NCBI RefSeq assembly: GCF_002954385.1
Contig: NZ_MQVY01000001.1
Span: 596,892-660,891, forward strand
Length of the DNA stretch: 64,000 bases
Reading direction: 5' to 3'
DNA from: Tenacibaculum sp. SG-28
GTDB lineage: Bacteria > Bacteroidota > Bacteroidia > Flavobacteriales > Flavobacteriaceae
The first letter of the stretch is position 1, and each line of letters starts with the position of its first letter. Under the pieces are notes generated by a model that was not told the origin of the DNA, searched no databases, and saw only the letters and a program-made list of their open reading frames with translations. Positions 7,721-16,548 of the stretch are shown one piece after another. Both the position numbers and the translations under genes were made by a program.

Positions 7721-9145
7721 ATGCAACAGCACTATTTAAAGGAGGCAGTAACCTTAGAAATTTTTGAGTATATCTGCAAAGCAACAGAAGAACTTCAACT
7801 GGAAAGTTACGTAATTGGTGGGTTTGTAAGAGATTTTATTTTAGAAAGAGGTATTGCTAAAGATATTGACATTGTCACTGTTGGAAGTGGAATAGAACTT
7901 GCGCAGAATGTAGCAAGTCTACTTCCCAACAAGCCAAAAGTTCAGGTTTTTAAGACCTATGGAACCGCAATGCTTCGCTATAAAAATATGGAAATTGAAT
8001 TTGTAGGAGCTAGAAAAGAATCTTATACTCCAGAAAGTCGAAATCCTAAAGTTTCTGTAGGGTCACTTCAAGATGACCAAAATCGCAGAGATTTTACAAT
8101 TAATGCCTTAGCTATTTCTCTTAATAAAGCTAATTTTGGATTACTTGTAGATCCATTTGAAGGAATGATAGATTTAGAGAATAAATGTATTCGTACCCCT
8201 TTAGATCCAAATATTACTTATTCGGATGATCCATTACGAATGCTTCGCGCCATTCGATTTGCAACCCAGTTACAATTTGAAATAGAAGCTACCTCCCTAA
8301 GCTCTATTGGAGCTAATGCAGCACGAATTGATATTATAACTAAAGAACGAATTATTACCGAGCTTCACAAGATTTTAGAAGCTCCAAAACCATCGGTAGG
8401 ATTCTTATTGTTGGAGAGTACAGGTTTGTTAGAGCGAATATTGCCTGAGTTAATAGCTTTAAAAGGTGTTCAAGAAATAGAGGGGCAGAAACATAAAGAT
8501 AATTTTTACCATACTTTAGAGGTGGTGGATAATATCGCGAGACATACGGATGATGTATGGTTACGATGGGCTGCATTATTGCACGATATTGGTAAAGCTC
8601 CTACTAAAAGGTATCATCCTAAACAAGGTTGGACCTTTCATTCGCACGAGTTTGTAGGATCAAAAATGGTCTATAAATTATTTAAGCGTTTACACATGCC
8701 ATTGAACGCTAAAATGAAATTTGTACAAAAAATGGTCTTGTTAAGTTCTCGACCAATAGTTTTAGCTTCGGAAGTTACAGATTCAGCAGTTAGACGTTTA
8801 ATTTTTGACGCAGGAGAAGATGTAGACAATCTAATGACTTTATGTGAGGCGGATATTACCACCAAGAACCCAAAAAAGTTTAAACGCTATCATAAAAATT
8901 TTCAAATTGTACGAGAAAAAATAAAAGAAGTAGAAGAGCGAGACAAAGTACGAAATTTTCAACCTCCAATTAGCGGTGAGTTAATAATGGCAACTTTTAA
9001 TTTAAAGCCTTGTAGAGAAATAGGCCAAATTAAAGAGGCTATTAAAGAGGCTATTTTGGATGGTGAAATTCCAAATGAGTATGAAGCTTCGTATCAATTT
9101 ATGTTAGAAAAGGGGAAAACTTTAGGTTTGGAAACACAAGTGTAA
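7721..9145 (+). CDS. cca: CCA tRNA nucleotidyltransferase (HD-domain type)
   Basis: 474 residues. Adds or repairs the 3' CCA end of tRNAs. Class II nucleotidyltransferase head: VIGGFVRD (26-33) and the catalytic DIDIVTVG near 45-52; [44 protein letters not shown]-terminal HD domain is present ([22 protein letters not shown]), as usual in Bacteroidetes, and may give phosphohydrolase activity. It lies 5 nt after the Sua5-type gene, forming a two-gene tRNA-maturation operon. Confidence 0.96.
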   Translation: MQQHYLKEAVTLEIFEYICKATEELQLESYVIGGFVRDFILERGIAKDIDIVTVGSGIELAQNVASLLPNKPKVQVFKTYGTAMLRYKNMEIEFVGARKESYTPESRNPKVSVGSLQDDQNRRDFTINALAISLNKANFGLLVDPFEGMIDLENKCIRTPLDPNITYSDDPLRMLRAIRFATQLQFEIEATSLSSIGANAARIDIITKERIITELHKILEAPKPSVGFLLLESTGLLERILPELIALKGVQEIEGQKHKDNFYHTLEVVDNIARHTDDVWLRWAALLHDIGKAPTKRYHPKQGWTFHSHEFVGSKMVYKLFKRLHMPLNAKMKFVQKMVLLSSRPIVLASEVTDSAVRRLIFDAGEDVDNLMTLCEADITTKNPKKFKRYHKNFQIVREKIKEVEERDKVRNFQPPISGELIMATFNLKPCREIGQIKEAIKEAILDGEIPNEYEASYQFMLEKGKTLGLETQV

Positions 9146-9209
9146 GGAACCAAATGATTACCCATTCAATTCATATCTACTAGTTGGATTCTATTTTTTG
9201 ATTTAGGAC

Positions 9210-11044
9210 TTATTGAAGGTTTTGCATGGATACTAATTTATAGTATTCTCCTTTTTTTTCCAATAGTTCTTTGTGCATACCTTGTTCTATTATTACCCCT
9301 TTTTTCAGCACAACAATTAGATCTGCATTTTGAATGGTAGACAGTCGATGTGCTATTATTAAAGAGGTCCTACTTTTTTGCATCATTTTTTCTAATGCTT
9401 TTTGAACTAATTGTTCCGACTCGGTATCAAGTGCTGAGGTCGCTTCGTCTAAAATCATTAATGGAGGGTTTTTAAGAACCGCTCTAGCGATAGAAATTCG
9501 CTGTTGTTGCCCACCAGAAAGCAAACTTCCTCGATCTCCAATTACAGTTTGGTATTGGTTTTCTAAATCCATAATAAAATCATGGGCATTCGCTATTTTA
9601 GCTGCTTCCACAATTTCTTCCCGACTGGCATTAGGCGCACTTAACGCTATGTTATTCGCAATGGTATCGTTAAACAATGTAGAATCTTGTGTTACTATTC
9701 CCATGATATTTCGAAGCGATGCAATGGAAATATTTTTGATATTGTTATCGTCTATTAAAATTTCCCCTTCATTTACATCATAAAATCGAGTAATTAAATT
9801 AGCCAAAGTTGATTTTCCACTTCCAGATTGTCCTACTAAAGCTACAGTTTTTCCTTTAGGAATATTTAAAGAGAAATTTTTCAGCACATAGGTATTGTCG
9901 TATTTAAAAGAAACATTTTGAAAAGTTATCTGTTTATTAATACCGGTAATCTCTTTTAATTCTCCTGTGTTTATTAAATGGTTCTTCGTATCTAAAACTT
10001 CAAAAATACGTTGTGCGGCAGCATTTCCAATTTTAATATTGTTGTTTGCTTTAGCTATGGCTTTTGCAGGGGTGAGTATGTTATAAGCAGCAGCCATAAA
10101 AGCAATAAAGGTACCTCCTAAAAGGGTCTTGTCAATCAAAACCATTTTTCCACCATACCACAACAAACCGGCAATGGTTACAATTCCTAAAAATTCACTC
10201 ATTGGGCTGGCAAGCGTTTCTCGGATACTTCTTTTATTGGAGAGAATACGAACTTCATCTACTTGTTCCTCAAACCTATTGGTGAAAAATTGTTCTGCAT
10301 TAAAGGCTTTTATAATTCTTAATCCAGAAATGGTTTCTTCAATTATCCCTAAAAGATTTCCAATTTTAATAAAAATTTCTCCCGATTGACTTTTAATTTT
10401 CCTGCTTATAAAAGAAATAACTGCGCCAGAAATTGGAATAAAGACAAAAATAAAAAGTGATAATTTCCAACTGACTTTAATCATAAAGTACAGTGTAAAA
10501 ATTATATTTAATGGTTCTCTTATAAAAGTAATGATGGTATTTAAATACGATTCGTTAATGATAGTAACATCTCCGGTAGCTTTATTGATAATATCTCCTT
10601 TTTTTGTTCAGAGAAGTAAGATATCGGTAGCGCAAGTATTTTGTTGTACAGGATACTTCGAAGATCTTTTAAAACGTTATTTTTAAGAAAGACCATAGTT
10701 AATTGCCCTAAGTACCCAAAAATATTTTTTAATAAAAACACAATAACGACCGTTATTACTACATAAAAAAGTGTTTTTTCTGGTCCATGTGTAGCATTAG
10801 TGTAGGTGACATAATAATTCAATAAATCACTCAGGTATTCTTTATTTAACGACGCGAAGAAACCATCATAAGTTGGTTTTTGTGTTACTTCTGGTGTTTC
10901 GCCAAATAGTATATTTAATGTTGGCATAAGCACAACATAGGATAGGGTAGTAAAAAAAGCGTAAAGGATATTAAGTGCAATACTCAATACCCCTTGCCAT
11001 TGATACGGTCTTGTAAATTTTAGAAATCGTTTAAAATAATTCAT
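9210..11044 (-). CDS. MsbA-like ABC exporter, fused permease-ATPase (one frameshift)
   Basis: Corrected length 611 residues, a full-length half-transporter. The N-terminal 160 residues (ATG 11044) carry the first transmembrane helices and the frame breaks after ISYFSEQKK. Adding one base to the T7 run at 10599-10605 gives KKGDIINKATGDVT, a standard coupling region, and joins the rest. The C-terminal ATPase shows Walker A (VGQSGSGKST), signature LLSGGQQQR, Walker B LMILDEATSALD and the H-loop IAHRLST. The family flips lipid A or other lipids across the inner membrane and is usually essential. Its start overlaps the phosphosugar mutase stop by 14 nt, so the two are co-transcribed. Confidence 0.9.
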
Positions 11045-12737
11045 TGATCATTCTTTGAATTTTTTCTGCTAGTAAAGTCTCCTTTTCTTGCACTTCTTCC
11101 AGATTAGACAAGGAAGTTTTAACACTGAAGTAAAACTTAATTTTAGGCTCAGTACCACTTGGTCGCACCGCAACCTTTGAACCATTTTCTGTTTCGTAAA
11201 TCAACACATTAGACTTCGGTATATCGATTGTTTTTACCGCCCCAGTTAACAGGTTTGTAGCAATTGAAGTATTGTAATCGTATAAATATAGCACTTTTTC
11301 ACCATCTAAATTTTGCAGTGGTGTAGTTCTGAAATCCTCCATCATTTTTTGGATTTGAGCAGAACCGTCCATACCTTTCTTAACTAACGATATGAGGTGT
11401 TCTTTATAGATGTGATGTTGTTTGTATAACAATAATAAATCTCGATAAAATGAACTTCCATTTGCTTTGGCATTACAGGCAATTTCACAGGCTAAAAGTG
11501 CCGCTGTAACGGCATCTTTATCTCGGACAAAATCTCCAACCATATAGCCAAAGCTCTCCTCACCACCACCAATAAAATCCAAATCTGGATGGTCTTTTAT
11601 CATTTTAGCAATCCATTTAAATCCGGTTAATCCTACCTTGGTTTCTACCCCATAACTGTCTGCGATTTCATTTACAAGGTTGGTAGAAACAATAGTAGAA
11701 CCTATAAATTGATTTCCATCTAATTTTCCTTTTTGTTTCCAGTCTTTAATAAGAAAATCTGTCATCATACTCATTGTTTGATTTCCATTGAGTAATTGCA
11801 TCTTTCCATCGAGATCTCGCACGGCTATTCCAATTCTATCGGAGTCAGGATCGGTTCCTAATACGATATCCGCATCAATTGCATTGGCAAGATCTACAGC
11901 CATTTGTAGTGCCTCCGGTTCTTCAGGGTTAGGCGAGGATACAGTTGGGAAATTTCCATCTGGTTCAGCTTGTTCTTCTACGATGTGTACTTGGGTATAT
12001 CCAGCTCTTTTTAATACTTCAGGAATTAATGTAATGGAGGTTCCGTGTAAGGAAGTGAATACGATTTTTAAATTTTCTCTTCCGGTGATATTAAACGTTC
12101 CATTTTTTAAGGAAGCATTCCAAAATGCTTCGTCTACTTCACTTCCAATTGTAGCAATCAATTCTGGCGCTGCACTAAAATTTATGTCTTTGTAGGCTAA
12201 ACTATTAACTTCGTTTATAATATCGCTATCTTGGGGAGGAACTATTTGTCCTCCATCTTTCCAGTATACCTTATACCCATTGTATTCTGGTGGATTATGC
12301 GATGCTGTTAAAACAATTCCCACATCACAACCCAGGTGACTAACTGCAAAAGAAAGCTCCGGAGTGGGGCGGAGGTCTTCAAATACCAATGCGTTAATAC
12401 CATTCGCCGATAAGACGTTTGCAACTACTTCAGACAACCATTTGCTATCGTTGCGGCAATCGTATCCTATGGCTACTTTTAACGATTTGTTTGGAAAACA
12501 TTTTTTTAAATAGTTACTGAGGCCTTGGGTAGCTCTTCCAATAGTGTATTTATTAATTCGGTTGGTGCCAACGCCAACAATTCCTCGCATACCTCCAGTA
12601 CCAAATTCTAAATCTTTATAAAAAGAATCTTTAAAATCGTCTGAATTAGAGTTGATTAATTTTAATACTTTTCTTTTAGTTTCTTCATCAAAAGTATCCG
12701 AAAGCCAACTTTTAGCTCTAGTTACTATATTCTCCAT
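11031..12737 (-). CDS. Phosphoglucomutase/phosphomannomutase family phospho-sugar mutase
   Basis: 568 residues, alpha-D-phosphohexomutase superfamily. All four active-site elements are present: FGTGGMRG (45-52), the phosphoserine loop TASHNPPEYNGYK (Ser 146), the Mg-binding GTDPDSDR (near 295), the sugar-binding GGGEESFGYM (near 386) and the phosphate-binding RPSGTEPKIKFY at the C-terminus. It interconverts hexose 1- and 6-phosphates to feed glycogen or cell-surface sugar nucleotides; exact sugar preference cannot be read. A TAnnTTTG box lies 20 nt upstream. Confidence 0.94.
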   Translation of the reverse strand: MENIVTRAKSWLSDTFDEETKRKVLKLINSNSDDFKDSFYKDLEFGTGGMRGIVGVGTNRINKYTIGRATQGLSNYLKKCFPNKSLKVAIGYDCRNDSKWLSEVVANVLSANGINALVFEDLRPTPELSFAVSHLGCDVGIVLTASHNPPEYNGYKVYWKDGGQIVPPQDSDIINEVNSLAYKDINFSAAPELIATIGSEVDEAFWNASLKNGTFNITGRENLKIVFTSLHGTSITLIPEVLKRAGYTQVHIVEEQAEPDGNFPTVSSPNPEEPEALQMAVDLANAIDADIVLGTDPDSDRIGIAVRDLDGKMQLLNGNQTMSMMTDFLIKDWKQKGKLDGNQFIGSTIVSTNLVNEIADSYGVETKVGLTGFKWIAKMIKDHPDLDFIGGGEESFGYMVGDFVRDKDAVTAALLACEIACNAKANGSSFYRDLLLLYKQHHIYKEHLISLVKKGMDGSAQIQKMMEDFRTTPLQNLDGEKVLYLYDYNTSIATNLLTGAVKTIDIPKSNVLIYETENGSKVAVRPSGTEPKIKFYFSVKTSLSNLEEVQEKETLLAEKIQRMINELF

Positions 12738-12756
12738 GTATATAACTTTTTAAAAG

Positions 12757-12764
12757 CAAAGGTA
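12757..12764 (-). promoter_or_regulatory. Putative -7 promoter box of the phosphosugar mutase/exporter pair
   Basis: TACCTTTG on the minus strand matches TAnnTTTG, 20 nt before the mutase start and just after the end of the upstream glycosyltransferase gene. Confidence 0.4.
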
Positions 12765-12768
12765 AAAC

Positions 12769-13725
12769 TTAAAGGTTAATTTGCTCTTTTATTTTATAAT
12801 GCTTTTGTTGTGCATTATTTCTTATGATTAATTCTCCTAAAAAACCGGAAAGAAATAGTAGGGTGCCTAATACCATGGAGGTTAACGCGATGTAAAACCA
12901 TGGGTTACTCGTGATTAAAATGGTTTTTATATTGGCCGAAATTCTATATAATTTTACAATACCAATAAATATAGCAGCAAAAAAACCGAAAACAAACATA
13001 AGCGTTCCCCATAAACCGAAAAAATGCATGGGTCTTTTTCCAAATCGCGTAAAAAAGGAAATGGTTATTAGGTCTAAAAAACCATTGATAAAGCGGTCCA
13101 TTCCAAATTTAGTTACACCGTATTTTCGCGCTTGATGTTGAACTACTTTTTCTCCAATGTGGGTAAATCCTTCATTTTTTGCAAGTACAGGTATATAACG
13201 GTGCATTTCACCGCTAATTTTAACACTTTTTACAACGATATTTTTATAGGCTTTTAAACCACAGTTAAAATCGTGAAGTTTTAAACCTGAACTTTTTCTT
13301 GCAACCCAGTTAAATAGTTTTGAAGGAATATTCTTTGTAATAACGTTATCGTAGCGTTTCTTTTTCCATCCAGAAATCAGATCGTAATTTTCTTCAGTGA
13401 TCATGTTGTACAAGGAAGGGATCTCCTCGGGATTATCTTGCAAATCTGCATCCATAGTTACTACCACATCACCTTTGGCTTCATAAAATCCAGCATCCAA
13501 GGCTTGAGACTTCCCATAATTTCTTTGAAAACGGATACCTTTAACCGCAGTAAACTGCTCGGAAAGTTTTTCTATTATTTTCCATGACGCATCGGTACTT
13601 CCATCGTCAATAAAAATAACTTCGTATAAAAATTGATTGGACTGCATAACTTTTGCAATCCAATCGTATAATTCTTGTATAGATTCTTCTTCGTTAAGAA
13701 GTGGTATTACTACCGAAATATCCAT
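12769..13725 (-). CDS. Membrane glycosyltransferase family 2 (GtrB/ArnC/DPM1-like)
   Basis: 318 residues. GT-A domain with VVIPLLNEEESIQEL (5-19), EVIFIDDGSTDAS, the metal-binding MDADLQDNPEE near 92-102 and the QHQARKYGVTKF segment typical of polyisoprenyl-phosphate glycosyltransferases. Two C-terminal membrane helices follow (about 228-252 and 272-296). Such enzymes load glucose, mannose or aminoarabinose onto undecaprenyl phosphate for later transfer to LPS or protein. A TAnnTTTG box stands at 13748-13755. Confidence 0.9.
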   Translation of the reverse strand: MDISVVIPLLNEEESIQELYDWIAKVMQSNQFLYEVIFIDDGSTDASWKIIEKLSEQFTAVKGIRFQRNYGKSQALDAGFYEAKGDVVVTMDADLQDNPEEIPSLYNMITEENYDLISGWKKKRYDNVITKNIPSKLFNWVARKSSGLKLHDFNCGLKAYKNIVVKSVKISGEMHRYIPVLAKNEGFTHIGEKVVQHQARKYGVTKFGMDRFINGFLDLITISFFTRFGKRPMHFFGLWGTLMFVFGFFAAIFIGIVKLYRISANIKTILITSNPWFYIALTSMVLGTLLFLSGFLGELIIRNNAQQKHYKIKEQINL

Positions 13726-13747
13726 ATTCGTATCTTAATTTGAGATT

Positions 13748-13755
13748 CAAAGTTA
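13748..13755 (-). promoter_or_regulatory. Putative -7 promoter box of the GtrB-like gene
   Basis: TAACTTTG on the minus strand matches TAnnTTTG, 22 nt before the start of the glycosyltransferase gene. Confidence 0.4.
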
Positions 13756-13801
13756 CGTGTCTTTTATATCTTGCGCAACTTATATTTTATCTTTAGAACA
13801 T

Positions 13802-14323
13802 CTAGTACTGATCTTCTTCAGTCTTTTTCATAATCGCTCCGGCGATTGCGGATATGATAAAGCCACCTATCGCAGAACCAATAATACCAAAAGCAGCACT
13901 TAAGTAGGGCGAACTAAACTTTTCAGTAACTGAAATTGCCATATCAATTTCCTCTTCTGTCATTCCTTTTTCAAGCATTCCTTGTGTTTGAATTTCCATT
14001 AACTGTGTCATAAAATCAGGTTCGATATAGGTAACGAAAATAATATTATATAAGACACTCAGTAATGCACCGATAATGCTAATTCCCACGCCAATTTTAA
14101 CAGCTTGCCCCCAAGACAACAAGTCATTATTGATTTCTTTATACTTTTTTAAGCCTAACACAATTACGGCTATCATAAATAAGATAGAAAATAAAGATAC
14201 CGACCAATGTGGTTGCAAGTGATTACCGGTAGCATAAACAACAAGACTTATCAATATTGTTATAACTCCTAATACTAATCCATAATTTAAAATAATGCTT
14301 TTACTGTTGGCTTGATTTTCCAT
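13802..14323 (-). CDS. DUF4199 inner-membrane protein
   Basis: 173 residues with four predicted membrane helices (about 13-31, 38-58, 75-100 and 137-163) and a cytosolic charged C-terminus (MKKTEEDQY). The order of helices and the central loop of about 35 residues with ITQLMEIQTQGMLEKGMTEEE-like acidic helices is that of DUF4199, common in Bacteroidetes next to the glycosyltransferase seen here. No function is known to me. Confidence 0.8.
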   Translation of the reverse strand: MENQANSKSIILNYGLVLGVITILISLVVYATGNHLQPHWSVSLFSILFMIAVIVLGLKKYKEINNDLLSWGQAVKIGVGISIIGALLSVLYNIIFVTYIEPDFMTQLMEIQTQGMLEKGMTEEEIDMAISVTEKFSSPYLSAAFGIIGSAIGGFIISAIAGAIMKKTEEDQY

Positions 14324-14346
14324 AGTTTGAAATTTAGTTAATGAAA

Positions 14347-14354
14347 CAAATATA
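14347..14354 (-). promoter_or_regulatory. Putative -7 promoter box of the DUF4199 gene
   Basis: TATATTTG on the minus strand matches TAnnTTTG, 23 nt before the DUF4199 start. Confidence 0.4.
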
Positions 14355-14461
14355 ATATTTTTGCTTCCCCTTCGGTCTTAAAAATAGAGAAATAAAAAGG
14401 AGCAACAATTAGTTAGTATTCAAAAACTTATAAATGTTACATTAATTTTGTGTGAATTTTG

Positions 14462-14492
14462 TTGCTTTTAATAAAAAAAGGCTGTAACTTTG
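14462..14492 (+). promoter_or_regulatory. Promoter of the SRP RNA gene
   Basis: TTG at 14462-14464 and TAACTTTG at 14485-14492, spacer 20 nt, agree with the Bacteroidetes -33/-7 consensus. The first base of the SRP RNA stem (14497) lies 5 nt after the box, where the start point is expected. Confidence 0.7.
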
Positions 14493-14496
14493 CTGC

Positions 14497-14597
14497 GGCA
14501 AGTTCTACACAACTAGCTCCCTTTGAATCCCCCAGGGCGGGAACGCAGCAAGGGTATTAGGTTGTAGCAGTGTGATGTAGGTAGCTTGCCTTTTTTT
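14497..14597 (+). ncRNA. ffs: Signal recognition particle RNA, small bacterial type, with terminator
   Basis: About 94 nt (14497-14590) followed by a T7 tract (14591-14597). The closing stem pairs GGCAAG (14497-14502) with CTTGCC (14585-14590). The apical part contains the SRP-protein (Ffh) binding signature: CCCCCAGGGCGGGAACGCAG with the AGCAAGGGT symmetric loop partner around 14528-14555. It lacks an Alu domain, as in most Gram-negative SRP RNAs. It guides membrane-protein ribosomes to FtsY. Its 3' tail points into the minus-strand xerD, so the terminator separates the two. Confidence 0.9.
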
Positions 14598-14619
14598 GTG
14601 CGCTAAATTTTGTGTTTTT

Positions 14620-15526
14620 TTATGTTTTATTTCTTGGGTGATAAGTAGCTATTACCTCTCTAAGGTGCTCGTTGTCTAAGTGTACGTAAATTTCTGTTGT
14701 TGTAATACTTTCGTGACCTAGTAATTCTTGAATAATTCTAAGATCTGCTCCGTTTTTTAGTAGATAAGTGGCAAAAGAATGTCTTAAAGTATGTGGTCCA
14801 ATATTCTTTTTTAAATTTATTTTGGTAGCTAAATTTTTTTAAAATAATAAAAATCATTTGTCTCGTTAAACGTTTGCCTCTTCTATTTAAAAAAACAATG
14901 TCACTGTCTTCTGGTTTGGCATCAATTTTAGAACGAATTTCATGGATATAAAATTCTAGTTGTTGTATGGTAGTTTTGTGAATTGGTACAACTCTGTATT
15001 TATTGCCTTTCCCGAGTACTTGTATATATCCCTCTTTAAAAAATAAATCGGATAATTGTAAATTAATGGTCTCACTAACTCGTAGCCCACAACTGTATAT
15101 GGTTTCTAAAATAATTTTATTTCGTTCTCCTTGAGGGTGGCTTAAATCGATGGCGTTAAGTAAAGCATCTACTTCTTCTTTAGAAATAGTATCTGGTAAT
15201 TTACGACCGATGTTCGGACTTTCTATAAAGTCAGTTGGATTATCTTTTCGGTATTCCTCAAAAATTAAATAATCAAAAAAACCTCGTAAACTTGAAATTA
15301 ACCTAGCCTGACTTCTAGGGCTTATGGTTTTACTAGTGTGATAGATAAAATCTTTAATTTCAGCTGCTGTTATGGTTTCCGGGCGTGTTTGATCATTACT
15401 GTTTTGTAGGTATTGTATTAATTTTGTTAGGTCTCTTTGGTAGTTTTCAATAGTATTAACAGCTAGGCCGCGTTCTATTTTTATATAGGTTTTGTATTGC
15501 TTTATTAAGGTATTCCAGTAATTCAA
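14620..15526 (-). CDS. xerD: Tyrosine recombinase XerD (one frameshift)
   Basis: Corrected length 301 residues. The N-terminal SAM-like DNA-binding domain ([20 protein letters not shown]) and the first catalytic Arg ([13 protein letters not shown]) are read from ATG 15526. After [13 protein letters not shown] the frame shifts at 14831-14840 by one extra base; removing it gives [16 protein letters not shown] (His and second Arg), [14 protein letters not shown] with the final His and the nucleophile Tyr, and a stop at 14620-14622. XerD resolves chromosome dimers at dif together with XerC and FtsK. This is the only break in the window that needs removal rather than addition of a base. Confidence 0.9.
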
Positions 15527-15837
15527 TTTTTAGATATCGTTTTTGTGCTACACCATGTTTTACATCTATAAAATTATTAAATTTTATTCTAAGCAGCAGA
15601 ATTATATAGCGTGAATTTCAAACCAAAAAACACACTAAAGCTGCAAAGTGAAAAACTATCGGTAGTTCTTTGCGATGAACGAAATATAAGTGGTTTTCAA
15701 GTCTGCGGAGTTTTTAATAGTTAAGAATAAATATCAACAATATTCGTATGGTTTTTGATGTAATCATTAGCTACCTAAGCTTCAATTGAAAGCGTAAAGA
15801 AAAGAAAACGATTGCAAAAGGGGATAGGAGTTAGCGT

Positions 15838-15909
15838 CCTATTATTTTTTGTAAATAAAATAATAGGAATAAGAAGTATTCCCCTATATTTTGACTTCTT
15901 ATTCCTATT
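15838..15909. repeat. Two overlapping, mutually exclusive hairpins
   Basis: Hairpin 1 pairs CCTATTATTTT (15838-15848) with AAAATAATAGG (15857-15867). Hairpin 2 is a perfect 16-bp stem, AATAGGAATAAGAAGT (15862-15877) with ACTTCTTATTCCTATT (15894-15909), loop 16 nt. They share 15862-15867, so only one can form at a time, as in attenuators. No gene that would be controlled was identified. Confidence 0.6.
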
Positions 15910-16035
15910 CAAATAGTATTATGCTCTTTAAATTTAAGGCATTAAGATCAAATTTTTAAAAATACCGAGATATATTGCACATTTATCTCGATAAGAGGCT
16001 AGTTACTACTGTTAAACAAAAATTAAATTTTGTTT

Positions 16036-16059
16036 TAAAAAGAAAGCTCCCGGAGGAGC
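16036..16059 (-). terminator. Putative terminator downstream of ribB
   Basis: On the minus strand a 5-bp GC-rich stem (GCTCC and GGAGC, loop TCCG) is followed by TTTCTTTTT. It is about 490 nt beyond the ribB stop, so it may end a longer transcript or an RNA from the gene-poor region. Confidence 0.45.
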
Positions 16060-16409
16060 AATCTTACATAAAGAAGGGTATATGTATAAAACACATAACT
16101 CTTGGTCTTCCCTACCATTTTTTATCGTAATACATAAAGTTGCCTAAAATCAAAAAATAGTTTAAAGAGGAGATATTGTTGCGACCATGTTGTTATTCTT
16201 CTATAGAAATAAGGTATGTAGGCCTCTTAAAGCTGTAGATAAAAATAAATTGACATCTAAATTACATGGCTTTGTTTATTATGCGAAACATTTTTATTTG
16301 TCTTGTACCGAAGCTGAAAATTGGGTGTCTATAAAGCCCAATGGATATAAGTAGAGCTTGGAATTTATTAAAAAAAAACAGAGGAGATAAGCTAGTTCAG
16401 GGGCAGCAT

Positions 16410-16455
16410 AACAGCATCGATAAAAAAATGATAATTATTTTGAATCGATGCTGTT
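16410..16455. repeat. 12-bp inverted repeat downstream of ribB
   Basis: AACAGCATCGAT (16410-16421) and ATCGATGCTGTT (16444-16455) are perfect complements around a 22-nt AT-rich loop. It lies about 95 nt past the ribB stop. No T-tract follows on the minus strand, so it may be an mRNA 3'-end stabiliser rather than a terminator. Confidence 0.5.
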
Positions 16456-16548
16456 CCATTAGCTTAATATCGTTCTTATTAGGTAAAGCGTTTTATATAT
16501 GCAAGTAGTTCACTATCGTTTTTTACTAAAAAAGTAAACATAGTTATT

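Larger units (their letters stand above)
15527..16548. other. Gene-poor 1-kb region with several hairpins
   Basis: No convincing protein gene. Structures seen: a bulged hairpin with TCGG loop (15643-15673), two overlapping mutually exclusive hairpins (15838-15867 and 15862-15909), a terminator-like hairpin for the minus strand (16036-16059), and a 12-bp inverted repeat (16410-16455). The only open frame of note is 55 codons (16187-16354, plus) with an AGAGGAGA 13 nt before its ATG; it resembles nothing I know. The stretch could hold small RNAs or a decayed gene. Confidence 0.5.

Noticed and set aside
15862..15909. Invertible DNA switch flanked by 16-bp inverted repeats next to xerD
   Set aside because: The repeats are only 16 nt apart, so there is no segment to invert; a hairpin is the better reading.
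16187..16354. 55-codon open frame in the gene-poor region with AGAGGAGA upstream
   Set aside because: The spacing of 13 nt is long, Shine-Dalgarno sites are not used by most genes here, and the peptide matches nothing known; kept only as a note.
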